A stretch of 64,000 nucleotides of DNA from Listeria ilorinensis (lineage in GTDB: Bacteria; Bacillota; Bacilli; Lactobacillales; Listeriaceae), in assembly GCF_913566895.1 (NCBI RefSeq), contig NZ_CAJYCN010000015.1:1-64000 (forward strand), read 5' to 3'. Of the stretch, positions 16,043 through 25,053 are shown one piece after another; the stretch's first letter is position 1, and the number at the start of each line of letters is the position of its first letter. The notes under the pieces were generated by a model. That model saw only the letters and a program-made list of their open reading frames with translations. It searched no databases and was not told the origin of the DNA. The position numbers and the translations under genes are program-made.

Positions 16043-16960
16043 TTATGCTGACATGGCGCAGGCGATCACTAATGAATTTATTTTTTCTTCAGTTGTAGAC
16101 CCTCTCGAGGTGATAACAATGGGAACTGTCGCCCCGAGTATGAGACCTGCCATTTTTCCTTGTCCAAATGTCATCATGCTTTTGCCTAATAAATTCCCTG
16201 ACACAATATCTGGAACTAATAAGACATCGGCCTCTCCTGCTACAGGGCTGACATAGTTTTTTTCTTCGGCAATGTCTTTATTCAATGATAAATCCAAAGA
16301 AATCGGACCTTCCACAACTGCCCCTTCAAATGCGCCTTGTAAAGAACGCGCTTTTAATTCACTTGCATCTCGTGACACTTGTAATTTAGGATTCCCATTT
16401 TCAGTTGCATCCAAAATCGCGACATTCGTTTGCTGATATCCTAATTGTTGGGTCAATGTTAAAACATTCTTCAAGATTGCTTGCTTCATTTCTATATCAG
16501 GTGTCAAAATCATCCCGCCATCTGTGACAAAGAGTAATTTATGATAATATGGGATCTCATTAATCGCCACATGGGACAGTATCGCTTGCTTACGAATACC
16601 TGTTTCTTTCTTTACAACAGCTTTCAAAAGATCTCTTGTTTGAATGTGTCCTTTCATCAAGACATCTCCTTTTCCCGAGCGAATGAAGGATACGGCTTTA
16701 TCCGCAATTGCTTCATCACCCGAGATGTCGATCATTTCTAGAGCGGAGATGACTTTCTCAGGAATTCCCATCTTTTCTAACCGTGAGTCAATAACCGATT
16801 TACTTCCAATTAGCACGGGAATAATAATCTCCGCTTGGTACAGCTGTATCACAGCAGAAAGAGTATGCTCATCTGTAGGATTCACAACAATCACTCGTTT
16901 TTTCGTTTTCCTAGTAACAGAAAGTTGCTGCTTTAATGCCTCAAATGATTGAAGAACCAT
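16043..16960 (-). CDS. ptb: Phosphate butyryltransferase-like acyltransferase
   Basis: A 305-residue enzyme of the phosphate acetyl/butyryltransferase family, exchanging CoA for phosphate on an acyl-CoA. Typical blocks are GDVLMKGHIQTRDLLKAVV, LSHVAINEIPYYHKLLFVTD, VAILDATENGNPKLQVS, GPISLDLSLN, and near the C-terminus ADVLLVPDIVSGNLLGKSM. The size fits Ptb (about 300) rather than Pta. It lies 21 bases downstream of the E2 gene and is followed by buk, as in the bkd operons of other Firmicutes, but here the pair is at the promoter-distal end. The family cannot tell butyryl from branched-chain substrates by sequence alone. Confidence 0.9.
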   Translation of the reverse strand: MVLQSFEALKQQLSVTRKTKKRVIVVNPTDEHTLSAVIQLYQAEIIIPVLIGSKSVIDSRLEKMGIPEKVISALEMIDISGDEAIADKAVSFIRSGKGDVLMKGHIQTRDLLKAVVKKETGIRKQAILSHVAINEIPYYHKLLFVTDGGMILTPDIEMKQAILKNVLTLTQQLGYQQTNVAILDATENGNPKLQVSRDASELKARSLQGAFEGAVVEGPISLDLSLNKDIAEEKNYVSPVAGEADVLLVPDIVSGNLLGKSMMTFGQGKMAGLILGATVPIVITSRGSTTEEKINSLVIACAMSA

Positions 16961-16981
16961 TTGATCAACCCCTTTATTTTA

Positions 16982-18241
16982 TTAATTTTTAAGCAGCATT
17001 AGATTAGGATCTTCTAAAGCTTTTTTAAACGCGGCTAATGCTTTCTGTGCTTCCACTCCATCAATCAAGCGATGATCAAATGCAAATGACAACCGCATGA
17101 TTGAGGCGACCTCCATCTCACGTTCAGCATTCACTACCACCTCATCAGAAATTCGCGCGATTCCCATAATCATAGACTCAGGATAATTGATGATTGGCGT
17201 CGACCAAATACCCCCAGCACCTGGTAGCCCACCGATATTCGTAATCGTTGCTGAACTGCCGCTCATTTCTTCATACGTAAGCTTATTGGCCATTGCCTTT
17301 TCTGACAGTATAGATATTTCTTCTGCAATTTCGAAAACACTTTTACGGTCTGCATGCTTGATTACTGGTACGAAAAGACCGTGATCTGTATTTGTCGCAA
17401 TCCCAATATTGATACTTCGGTGATGAATAATCTCCGCTTTTTCCATATTTACCGATGCATTTAATACTGGATAAGCTTTTAGCATAGCTACCAGTGCCTT
17501 CACAACATAAGGCAGATAGGTTAATTTTATATTCTCGTGTTTGGCAAATTCCTTATACATAGCTCGATGCGCCACTAATTTTTCTGATCGTAACTTATCA
17601 AAGACTGTAACATGTGGAATCTCCGTACGACTTGTAACCATCGCTTTTGCTGTTGCCTTGCGAAGAGGCGTCATTTTTTCTGTCCAATCTCCCTCATCTG
17701 AGCGATCATGAACAACTGACGGATAAACTGTAGGCTCCGACTCAATCAAAGCTTCTTCAGCTGAGTTTTCCACTATAGCACCCGTATTTCCTGCTAAATA
17801 CGCGTCAATATCCGTTTTCAACACCTTATTTTTAGGACCGGTTGGCGTAACAGCAGCTAAATCAACATTACATTGTCTTGCATACCGCCTTACTGAAGGA
17901 AGTGCTCGAACTCTTGAAGATGCTGATGAACGACTGATTTCAGTTATTTCTTTTTCTGGTAGGACTTCCTGCTCTTTTGGTGCACTTTCGGAAACAGCCT
18001 CCTCTTCCCCCGTATCAATCTCAATAATGCCTTCATCCACTTGAGCTATTCCATCTGGCACCAAAATCTTTACAACTTTTCCAGAAACAGGAGAAGGAAT
18101 TTCCATCGTGGATTTATCATTTTGAATTTCGACTAATGGATCATCGGCTTTTATGACGTCTCCTTCTTTTACGTACCATGTTAAAATATCTGCTTCTGTC
18201 AGGCCTTCCCCTACGTCCGGCAATTTAAATAAATAAGCCAT
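16982..18241 (-). CDS. 2-oxoacid dehydrogenase E2 (dihydrolipoamide acyltransferase)
   Basis: A 419-residue core subunit of a 2-oxoacid dehydrogenase complex. One lipoyl domain (1-76) carries the lipoylated Lys in EIQNDKSTMEIPSPVSGK. A Ser/Glu-rich linker leads to a peripheral subunit-binding domain (about 110-148, RALPSVRRYARQCNVDL). The catalytic acyltransferase domain (about 185-419) ends with the active-site motif AFDHRLIDG. A single lipoyl domain suits either BkdB or a short pyruvate-type E2. It lies between E1 beta (18-base gap) and ptb. Substrate specificity (branched-chain versus pyruvate) is not settled by the sequence; the linked ptb and buk genes favour branched-chain acyl groups. 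Confidence 0.92.
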   Translation of the reverse strand: MAYLFKLPDVGEGLTEADILTWYVKEGDVIKADDPLVEIQNDKSTMEIPSPVSGKVVKILVPDGIAQVDEGIIEIDTGEEEAVSESAPKEQEVLPEKEITEISRSSASSRVRALPSVRRYARQCNVDLAAVTPTGPKNKVLKTDIDAYLAGNTGAIVENSAEEALIESEPTVYPSVVHDRSDEGDWTEKMTPLRKATAKAMVTSRTEIPHVTVFDKLRSEKLVAHRAMYKEFAKHENIKLTYLPYVVKALVAMLKAYPVLNASVNMEKAEIIHHRSINIGIATNTDHGLFVPVIKHADRKSVFEIAEEISILSEKAMANKLTYEEMSGSSATITNIGGLPGAGGIWSTPIINYPESMIMGIARISDEVVVNAEREMEVASIMRLSFAFDHRLIDGVEAQKALAAFKKALEDPNLMLLKN

Positions 18242-18259
18242 GCGTTTTCCTCCTAATTT

Positions 18260-19237
18260 TTATTCAGCCATCGTTTTTCTAACTTGTTCTTCAATGATTT
18301 CTGCATTCGGCAGCCAGATCGATTCTGATTGACCAAATGGAAAATGACTATCGGGCGCGGCTACCCGGCCAATAGATGCTTCTAGGTCATACATGGCCTC
18401 TTCCGCGATTTCTGCCATGAGTTGGTTGCCAATCCCTGTCAATCGCTGCGCTTCTTGTACAATCACCACTCGACCTGTTTTTCTAACAGACGCTAAAATC
18501 GTATCAATATCGAAAGGCGCTACTGTTCGCAAATCGATCAATTCAACCGATATGCCCTCTTTTTCTAATACCTCAACGGCTTTTTTCGATTCATGCACCA
18601 TTGCGCCATAAGTAACGAGGGTAATATCCGTTCCCTCTTGAATGACATGTGCTTTGTCCAGTTCGATCAGATAAGTTTCTTCCGGCACTTCTTCTTTAAT
18701 GGAACGATACAATTTCAAATGTTCCAGAAAATAGACTGGATCATTATTACGGATTGAGGCAGTAAGCAGACCCTTAGCATCATACGGACCGCTTGGGATA
18801 ACTACACGGAGCCCTGGTGATTGGCTGAATAGTCCTTCCAAATTATCTGAATGCAGCTCTGGCGTACCTACACCTCCACCAAATGTTGAACGAATCGTAA
18901 CCGGTACACCTTCTTTTCCACCCATGCGATAGCGGTGACGAGCTAACTGCCCTAATAGACCATCGATCGCTTCCATTGTAAAACCTGAAAACTGAATCTC
19001 GGGAACTGGACGGTAGCCTCCTAGGGCAAGTCCCATCGCAAGTCCGATAATACCCGATTCAGCTAGCGGCGTGTCAAACACACGATCTGCCCCCAGCTTG
19101 GCACTCATTCCGTCTGTTACACGAAACACCCCGCCGTTTTTCCCGACATCTTCCCCAAACACCACAATCCGGTCATTTTTTTCCATTTCCTGGGTTAAAG
19201 CTTCATTGATTGCTTGTACCATATTTTTAACTGCCAT
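18260..19237 (-). CDS. 2-oxoacid dehydrogenase E1 beta subunit
   Basis: A 325-residue beta chain of the thiamine-diphosphate-dependent E1. It has the family opening ([38 protein letters not shown]), the dimer-interface stretch [20 protein letters not shown] with ARHRYR, and the C-terminal transketolase domain ([20 protein letters not shown]). It starts two bases past the E1 alpha stop codon, so the two are translationally coupled and made in equal amounts. With E1 alpha it decarboxylates the 2-oxoacid and passes the acyl group to the E2 lipoyl arm. Length and motifs are complete. Confidence 0.92.
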   Translation of the reverse strand: MAVKNMVQAINEALTQEMEKNDRIVVFGEDVGKNGGVFRVTDGMSAKLGADRVFDTPLAESGIIGLAMGLALGGYRPVPEIQFSGFTMEAIDGLLGQLARHRYRMGGKEGVPVTIRSTFGGGVGTPELHSDNLEGLFSQSPGLRVVIPSGPYDAKGLLTASIRNNDPVYFLEHLKLYRSIKEEVPEETYLIELDKAHVIQEGTDITLVTYGAMVHESKKAVEVLEKEGISVELIDLRTVAPFDIDTILASVRKTGRVVIVQEAQRLTGIGNQLMAEIAEEAMYDLEASIGRVAAPDSHFPFGQSESIWLPNAEIIEEQVRKTMAE

Positions 19238-19239
19238 CT

Positions 19240-20343
19240 TTAGTTTTCCTCCTTCGCTTCATAAAGTGCGATTTCTTTTTTAATTCGCGCTGTCGGTTTT
19301 TCAAAAACATTGGCCAGTAGCTCCGATACTTTCTGTTTCGGCTCATTATCTGCTTCCTCTAGTGCTTGACTGACTTCGGCTACAGTTGCGTCAATAATTT
19401 CCTGTTCCAATTCTTCTGTCCAAATCCCTTTTTCTGTCAGATATTTTTTCATGCGGATCATGTAATCTTTTTGCAGCCACTCATCCAGCTCTTCTTGTGT
19501 TCGATATCTTGTAGGGTCATCGGATAAAGTATGCGGTCCGAAACGATAAGTCAAGGTTTCGATCAGCACCGGTCCATTTCCTGCTAAAGTATATTCTCTC
19601 GCCATTTTAGTTACTTCATAAATTGCTAGCGGGTCCATGCCGTCTACTTGAATACCGGGAATTCCTGCGGCAGCTGCTTTTTGTGCTAGCGTCTTGGCTT
19701 TGGTCTGCATGTCACGTGGTACAGAAATGCCATATTGATTATTTTGAACGATAAAGACGGTTTGTGCGCTGAATACACCGGCAAAATTGATACCTTCGTA
19801 GAAATCTCCCTGAGAAGTACCGCCATCACCAATGTACGTCAGCGCAACCTGGTCTTTCGCATCCCGCTTATAGGCATAGCCTAAACCAGCAGCTTGCACA
19901 TACTGGGAGCTAATAATCGTTTGAGCCGGCAAAGCATATACATTTTCAGGAAATATATTGGCTGCCCCGTGACCCCGATACCAAAGAATAGCATTTTTCA
20001 TCGGCATGCCATGCTGCACGAGCGGAATCAAATCGCGATATGTAGGCAGTAAGAAATCCGTTTTTTCCATTGCAAAAAGTGTGGCGAGCTGAGACGCTTC
20101 TTGTCCTTCAGAAGGAGGCAAATTTCCAATACGCCCCTGACGACCAGCTAGAATCAAACGTTCATTTACCGTTCGTCCCCAAACTAGTATTTTCATCAAG
20201 TCCACTAATTCTGTATCTGTTAAACTGCTTTTCGCTCCGTTATTGACAATTTTTCCATCAGCGTTCAAAATTTGGACCAAAGGAATGGCTGCTTCACTTT
20301 TTTTCACCATATCCGTAAATAATTGAAACGTATTTTTACTCAT
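19240..20343 (-). CDS. 2-oxoacid dehydrogenase E1 alpha subunit (PDH-like sequence)
   Basis: A 367-residue alpha chain carrying the thiamine-diphosphate motif: [20 protein letters not shown] through VQNNQYGIS. The phosphorylation-loop region [16 protein letters not shown] is present. Wording such as [21 protein letters not shown] and [19 protein letters not shown] is closer to Firmicute pyruvate dehydrogenase PdhA than to typical BkdAA, as far as can be judged from memory. Yet the operon carries ptb and buk. The substrate could therefore be a branched-chain 2-oxoacid, 2-oxobutyrate or pyruvate. It follows the permease gene by 19 bases. Confidence 0.9.
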   Translation of the reverse strand: MSKNTFQLFTDMVKKSEAAIPLVQILNADGKIVNNGAKSSLTDTELVDLMKILVWGRTVNERLILAGRQGRIGNLPPSEGQEASQLATLFAMEKTDFLLPTYRDLIPLVQHGMPMKNAILWYRGHGAANIFPENVYALPAQTIISSQYVQAAGLGYAYKRDAKDQVALTYIGDGGTSQGDFYEGINFAGVFSAQTVFIVQNNQYGISVPRDMQTKAKTLAQKAAAAGIPGIQVDGMDPLAIYEVTKMAREYTLAGNGPVLIETLTYRFGPHTLSDDPTRYRTQEELDEWLQKDYMIRMKKYLTEKGIWTEELEQEIIDATVAEVSQALEEADNEPKQKVSELLANVFEKPTARIKKEIALYEAKEEN

Positions 20344-20362
20344 TATTCGACACTCCTTTTTA

Positions 20363-21406
20363 TTAATTGAAGTCTAATTTGTAATCTTCTGAACTTGATA
20401 TTCCTAATTTTTGATTAAATAGATATTTAAAGACGAATCCTAATGCCACAGGTACAATCACAAAAGCAATCACGACTTTCACAATATTCCCAACACTCCA
20501 GCCGTCCGTGGCCAGTGCCAAAGCATTTATCGGACCAATCAACCCACTGAAGCCAAAACCAGCACTGAACGGCGTCCCTTTCAAATCAAGGAAAACAGCA
20601 AGTGAACCTGTAATGGCGGCATTGCAAAGGATCGGCAGCATAATTTTCGGCTTCTTCAATACATTTGCCATCTGCATCTTAGGAGAACCAATAAAGTGGG
20701 CCAATGAGGTTGGAATTGAGTTAACCTGCCAGCCAGCTATGCATAAGCCAAAGCCCGCTGCACAAACACCTAAATTAGCAGCACCCGAAGCTACACCTGA
20801 TAGTGAGATTGCCATTGCGATTCCAACCGTTGCAATGGGAGAGACGATCATCATGGAAAACATCAAAGCAATCGCGATCGCCATCGGAATCGGCTGTAGC
20901 TCTGTCAATGTGGCGATAAATTGTCCCAGCATCGTTGTAATATATTTGACGTAGGGAAGAATCAGTAGTCCTAATCCGCCGCCCACGACTGTTACGATTG
21001 CCGGAATGACTAAAATCGTGAATGCTTGCAATTTTTCGCCCAATAGAATGATAATCAGTGCAGCAATAACAGCTGTCAGCCCCGTATTGATAACATCACC
21101 GGATCCCTGAAAGATAAAGCCACCATCCGGATTCACGCGTGCCACTCCTGACCCAATAACGCAGGCCATTCCTAATGAACCTATCTGAATCGGTGTAAAT
21201 TTAAAATTTAGCGCTACTGCAACTCCCACTACGATCGGCATCAGTGACTGCGCGATCCCGGTTGCAACCAAACCAAAGGACCAGCCCAGCGCTTTTGACA
21301 ATTCACTGAGTAACGCACCCGGAATGAGTGAGACTACAACTCCTAGGGCAATTCCGTTTAGAATATTCATGGTGAACGCTTTCGGCTTAACAGTTTTAAT
21401 CGACAT
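20363..21406 (-). CDS. PTS EIIC-like permease (PTS_EIIC_2 family)
   Basis: A 347-residue integral membrane protein with about 9-10 helices, rich in Gly and Ala, of the EIIC_2 family that occurs without EIIA or EIIB domains. Recognisable segments are GIALGVVVSLIPGALLSEL, GLCIAGWQVNSIPTSLAHFIG and GFGFSGLIGPINALALA. There is no PTS phosphorylation site in the protein or nearby in the operon, so it may act as an ion-coupled or facilitated carrier. It lies between lpd (29-base gap) and E1 alpha, which suggests uptake or efflux of the 2-oxoacid, the acid product, or a precursor of the dehydrogenase substrate. That role is an inference from position. Confidence 0.78.
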   Translation of the reverse strand: MSIKTVKPKAFTMNILNGIALGVVVSLIPGALLSELSKALGWSFGLVATGIAQSLMPIVVGVAVALNFKFTPIQIGSLGMACVIGSGVARVNPDGGFIFQGSGDVINTGLTAVIAALIIILLGEKLQAFTILVIPAIVTVVGGGLGLLILPYVKYITTMLGQFIATLTELQPIPMAIAIALMFSMMIVSPIATVGIAMAISLSGVASGAANLGVCAAGFGLCIAGWQVNSIPTSLAHFIGSPKMQMANVLKKPKIMLPILCNAAITGSLAVFLDLKGTPFSAGFGFSGLIGPINALALATDGWSVGNIVKVVIAFVIVPVALGFVFKYLFNQKLGISSSEDYKLDFN

Positions 21407-21435
21407 GTTCTCATCTCCTATAAATAAAAATCATT

Positions 21436-22842
21436 TTAAATATGCATTGGCAAACCCAGTCCGACTTCTGCTGCTTCCATTACTACTTCACTAATTGTTG
21501 GATGCGGATGGATCGTTAGCGCAATATCTTCTAACGTCGCGCCTGTCTCTATTGCCAGCGTTATTTCAGAAATGAGATCACTTGCATTCACACCAGCAAT
21601 TTGACCGCCCAGTATCTCCCCAGTTTCTTTGTCGCTGACGATCTGGATCAGCCCTTCCGTTTTCCCCATTGAAAGCGCTCGACCATTCCCTTGAAACGGA
21701 AATTCTGCTATACTTGCAGTGTAGCCCATCTTCTCCGCTTCGACTTTTGTAAGACCTGTCGCAGCTAGTTCAGGCTCTGTGAAACAAACTGCTGGAATAG
21801 CCTGATAATCAAGCGAGACATTTTCTCCGCTAATAGCCTCAGCCGCAACCTTTGCTTCGTAACTTGCTTTATGTGCCAGCGCTACTCCCGGCACGATATC
21901 TCCAATTGCATAGACATTTTCTAAAGATGTCTGGCAGCGCTCATCAATGATGACCAATCCTTTATCATCCATTTTAATTCCCACACGTTCCAGACCTAAT
22001 TCACTTGTGTTTGGTTTGCGGCCTACAGAAACTAGCACATAGTCACATATGATTTCTCTTTCTTCTCCATCTACTTCATAGACTACCGTGACTTGTTCAT
22101 CTGTAGAGACGGCTTTTTTGGCAAAAGCATTTGTTTCAATTTTTACATGCATTTTTTTAAAGGATTTCTCTACAAAGGCTACCATTTTCTTATCAAAATT
22201 AGGCAAAATGGCGTTTTGACTTTCTAAAATAGTCACCTCTGTACCAAAATTCGCAAAGACTCCTGCTAGTTCACTACCTATATAGCCGCCTCCGATCACA
22301 ACAAGTCTTTTCGGCAGCTCTGCCAAATTCAATAGCCCAGTGGAATCTAGCACCCTCTGTCCAAACTTAAACCCAGGAATTTCAATAGGCGAGCTCCCTG
22401 TGGCAATAATGACATGTTTGAATGTATAGGTCTCTCCACCGAATTCATGCATCACGCGAATCCGTTTATCGTCCATGAAGTAGCCTGTACCTTGAATGAC
22501 TTCCACCTTGTTTTTCTTCAGTAAGAATTCCACTCCATCCGTCAGCTTTCGTACGACCTGATTGTCTTTCCAATCCTGTATATCAGCAAAATCCAGACTT
22601 ACCTGTTCAGCTTGAATCCCTGCAAACGGTGAATCTTTCATCCGACTATAGTGGTGACTTGCTTCAATCAATGCCTTTGACGGTATACAGCCCACATTCA
22701 AGCATGTTCCACCAATTTCTCCTTTCTCAATCAATGTAACTGTTTGTCCTAGTTGAGCTGCCCTTATTGCTGCAATATAGCCGCCAGGACCGGCGCCAAT
22801 GACTACTGTATCCAAATTTGATTCAAAATCTCCCACAACCAT
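21436..22842 (-). CDS. lpdA: Dihydrolipoamide dehydrogenase (E3)
   Basis: A 468-residue flavoenzyme that reoxidises the E2 lipoyl group with NAD. An FAD-binding Rossmann motif (VVIGAGPGGYIAAIRAAQLG), the redox disulfide GGTCLNVGCIPSKA, a NAD motif (VVIGGGYIGSELAGVF), the second FAD motif (VYAIGDIVPG) and the C-terminal HPHPTISEVVMEA with the catalytic His-Glu pair are all present. It is the first gene of the operon, behind a promoter with an overlapping cre-like site, whereas in many bkd operons E3 follows ptb and buk. An upstream GAAGGGTG site fits the ATG start at 22842. Confidence 0.95.
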   Translation of the reverse strand: MVVGDFESNLDTVVIGAGPGGYIAAIRAAQLGQTVTLIEKGEIGGTCLNVGCIPSKALIEASHHYSRMKDSPFAGIQAEQVSLDFADIQDWKDNQVVRKLTDGVEFLLKKNKVEVIQGTGYFMDDKRIRVMHEFGGETYTFKHVIIATGSSPIEIPGFKFGQRVLDSTGLLNLAELPKRLVVIGGGYIGSELAGVFANFGTEVTILESQNAILPNFDKKMVAFVEKSFKKMHVKIETNAFAKKAVSTDEQVTVVYEVDGEEREIICDYVLVSVGRKPNTSELGLERVGIKMDDKGLVIIDERCQTSLENVYAIGDIVPGVALAHKASYEAKVAAEAISGENVSLDYQAIPAVCFTEPELAATGLTKVEAEKMGYTASIAEFPFQGNGRALSMGKTEGLIQIVSDKETGEILGGQIAGVNASDLISEITLAIETGATLEDIALTIHPHPTISEVVMEAAEVGLGLPMHI

Positions 22843-22885
22843 ACCTGCACACCCTTCTTCCTGTTTTATGAAGTCACTCTAACAA

Positions 22886-22899
22886 AGTAAGCGTTTTCT
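22886..22899. promoter_or_regulatory. cre-like CcpA site at the start of the lpd operon
   Basis: AGTAAGCGTTTTCT differs from the degenerate cre pattern TGNAANCGNWNNCA only at its first and last base. On the minus strand it lies about 13 to 26 bases past the -10 box, over the start of the transcript, where CcpA binding would block transcription. Confidence 0.55.
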
Positions 22900-22911
22900 T
22901 GTTTCGCTTTT

Positions 22912-22940
22912 AGTATAGTCTTAATTATTCCAAATATGAA
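22912..22940 (-). promoter_or_regulatory. Promoter of the lpd-ptb-buk operon
   Basis: Minus-strand TTCATA (22935-22940), 17-base spacer, TATACT (22912-22917). The weak -35 fits a promoter that needs the divergent LysR activator. Confidence 0.6.
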
Positions 22941-22947
22941 ATTGATT

Positions 22948-22969
22948 AATTTTATAGATAGATAAAATT
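22948..22969. promoter_or_regulatory. Inverted repeat, candidate LysR-type operator
   Basis: AATTTTAT, six bases, ATAAAATT: perfect 8-bp arms. It lies just upstream of the lysR-type start and about 8 bases beyond the operon -35 box, the usual place for an autoregulating LysR activation site. Confidence 0.55.
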
Positions 22970-22989
22970 CTTAAAAAGGCATGGTGTTT

Positions 22990-23892
22990 ATGGAACTTAG
23001 ACAATTACGTTATTTCATTGAAATTATCAATGCGCAAAACTATTCTCGGGCTGCTAAAAACTTATTTATTACACAGCCCACGTTATCTTGGAATATGAAC
23101 AAACTTCAAAATGAATTAGGCACTAAATTACTGTATCAAGTCGGAAATAAAGTGATGCCCACAACGGCGGGGAATACTTTATTTAAGAGCGGACAAATGG
23201 TTTTAGAGGAGTTCGAGAAAATGATCATTTCAATCGAATCTGATCAGGCATATGAAAAAAAAGAACTGGTTATTGGCTCTAATGCCGTTATCTCTCCCGT
23301 TTTCATGCCGCTTATCCAACAATTCTTAACAATCTACCCTAACTTTTCTATTACGATAGAAGAATCTGGATCAATCAAAACACAAAAAAAAGTAGCTACT
23401 GAAGAATTAGAAATTGGGATTGTTTCATTTCCGATCGTCGAGACTGAATTAGAGGTGGAAAAAAATATTTTTCATACTTTCGCCTATGATGCCCACATTG
23501 TGATGCTCAAAAATCATCCGCTGGCAAAAACACACAAAATAAGTATTAAGGATTTAAAAAATGAAGTATTCTGCTCGATGAGTAAAGACTATGTCCTGTG
23601 GCACGTTTTAAAGGAAAAGGCCCGCGAGAATGGTTTTTCTCCCAATATCGCTTTGCTGAGTAATAATTATGAAGTATTGATTCAACATGTTTTGAAAAAT
23701 AATTCCATCGCAATTCTGCCTATCCAATTAAAAAAAACATATGATCAGCAATCATTGGTTTGGATACCAATAGAAGATAAAATTAAGCCCTTTGATATCG
23801 TGGTCATTCACAAAAGGAACAAGCCCCTGAGTCCGATAGCTGCACTTTGCCTAGAATTCATCACGAATCAGAAAATCGAACAGCATGAATAA
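22990..23892 (+). CDS. LysR-family transcriptional regulator
   Basis: About 300 residues. The start chosen is ATG at 22990-22992 (MELRQLRYF), as the upstream ATG at 22981 is only one base from the AAAAGG site. The winged HTH (residues 1-60: FIEIINAQNYSRAAKNLFIT, PTLSWNMNKLQNELG) is followed by a substrate-binding-like effector domain (about 90-290). It is divergent from the lpd operon with a 140-bp shared promoter region, so it probably activates that operon in response to a 2-oxoacid or acyl-CoA related effector, and may also control the dehydrogenase gene downstream. Confidence 0.9.
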   Translation: MELRQLRYFIEIINAQNYSRAAKNLFITQPTLSWNMNKLQNELGTKLLYQVGNKVMPTTAGNTLFKSGQMVLEEFEKMIISIESDQAYEKKELVIGSNAVISPVFMPLIQQFLTIYPNFSITIEESGSIKTQKKVATEELEIGIVSFPIVETELEVEKNIFHTFAYDAHIVMLKNHPLAKTHKISIKDLKNEVFCSMSKDYVLWHVLKEKARENGFSPNIALLSNNYEVLIQHVLKNNSIAILPIQLKKTYDQQSLVWIPIEDKIKPFDIVVIHKRNKPLSPIAALCLEFITNQKIEQHE

Positions 23893-23982
23893 ATCAATAC
23901 CTCTATAAAAAATATCGATTGGTCAGACTCTCTATTAGCCCATATACTATAAGTGATTAAAGAAGCCAAGGGGTGACAGACG

Positions 23983-24981
23983 ATGACGAAAATTTTAATG
24001 ATGGGTACAAGAAAAGATGAAACATTATTTGCAAATCAGTGGGCGAAAGATCATGATGTCTCTTTGACCACCTCCACAGAATTTCTAAATAATGAGACTT
24101 ATCATTTGCTAAAAGGTTTCGATGGCTTGTGTTTACAACAAACGATGGGGCTGCCTGATGATATGTATGCTCGCTTAAAGAAAGATGGTTTCACACAGAT
24201 TGCACAACGATCCGCTGGCGTAGATATGTATCATTTAGAAGAAGCCAAGAGACAAGGCATCAAAATCACCAATATTCCTGCCTATTCACCCAATTCCGTA
24301 GCAGAATTCGTGGTCAGCAGCGCGCTCAATGCGATCCGCCACACGCATGCGATCCAAAATCGCGTTTCAAAACATGATTTCAGTTGGGATCAGTCTATTC
24401 TATCTAGAGAAATTCGTTCTTTGACAATCGGTATTTTAGGTACTGGGAAAATCGGACAGATCGCTGCTCAAATTTTCAAAGGCTTTGGCGCCACAGTTAT
24501 CGGCTACGACCTTTATCAAAATAAAAGCGCGAAGAATTTTCTGACTTATAAAGATGATTTTGACGACTTTTTAAAAAAATCAGATATTATTACGATCCAT
24601 ATGCCCTTGACCCCGGAAAACTATCATCAATTTAACGAAGAGGCTTTGAAGAAAATGAAGCCCGGTGCTATCTTGATCAATGCTGCTCGTGGAGGGATTG
24701 TAGATACAAAAGCCCTGCTTAAAATGGTGGATTCTGGCCATTTAAGTTATTGTGTATTAGATACTTATGAGAACGAGATGCCTTTTGTAACTAAAGATTG
24801 GACTGAAAAATCCTTAGAAGATCCTGTATTAGAAGCTTTATTAGAGCATGAAAACATTCAATACACACCCCATATTGCCTTCTATACAGATATGGCAATT
24901 GAAAACCTCGTCTGTGGCGGCCTGCAAGCTTGTTTGGATATTTTGAAAACAGGGGATAGTGCGTATGTTGTGAACCGTTAA
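23983..24981 (+). CDS. D-2-hydroxyacid dehydrogenase (D-lactate dehydrogenase-like)
   Basis: A 332-residue NAD-dependent dehydrogenase reducing a 2-oxoacid to the D-hydroxyacid. Catalytic Arg lies in LINAARGGIVDTKALL, Glu in YENEMPF and His in TPHIAFYTD; the Rossmann motif is GILGTGKIGQIAAQIFKGFG. The size and NSVAEFVVSSAL block are those of D-LDH and D-hydroxyisocaproate dehydrogenase. It lies 90 bases after the lysR-type gene, on the same strand, and next to a 2-oxoacid dehydrogenase operon. A role in reducing branched-chain 2-oxoacids (D-2-hydroxyisocaproate type) is as likely as lactate formation. A GGGGTG ribosome-binding site supports the ATG. Confidence 0.88.
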   Translation: MTKILMMGTRKDETLFANQWAKDHDVSLTTSTEFLNNETYHLLKGFDGLCLQQTMGLPDDMYARLKKDGFTQIAQRSAGVDMYHLEEAKRQGIKITNIPAYSPNSVAEFVVSSALNAIRHTHAIQNRVSKHDFSWDQSILSREIRSLTIGILGTGKIGQIAAQIFKGFGATVIGYDLYQNKSAKNFLTYKDDFDDFLKKSDIITIHMPLTPENYHQFNEEALKKMKPGAILINAARGGIVDTKALLKMVDSGHLSYCVLDTYENEMPFVTKDWTEKSLEDPVLEALLEHENIQYTPHIAFYTDMAIENLVCGGLQACLDILKTGDSAYVVNR

Positions 24982-24991
24982 TCAACGCTGT

Positions 24992-25053
24992 AAAAATAAA
25001 AAACATGCTGGAAGGCTACCTGAAAAAGCTGTTCCAGCATGTTTTTTATTTTT
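24992..25053. terminator. Strong bidirectional terminator
   Basis: AAAAATAAAAAACATGCTGGAA (arm 24992-25013) pairs with its complement at 25032-25053. It has A runs on one side and T runs on the other. It separates the convergent dehydrogenase and phosphorylase genes and overlaps the latter's stop by two bases. Confidence 0.92.
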
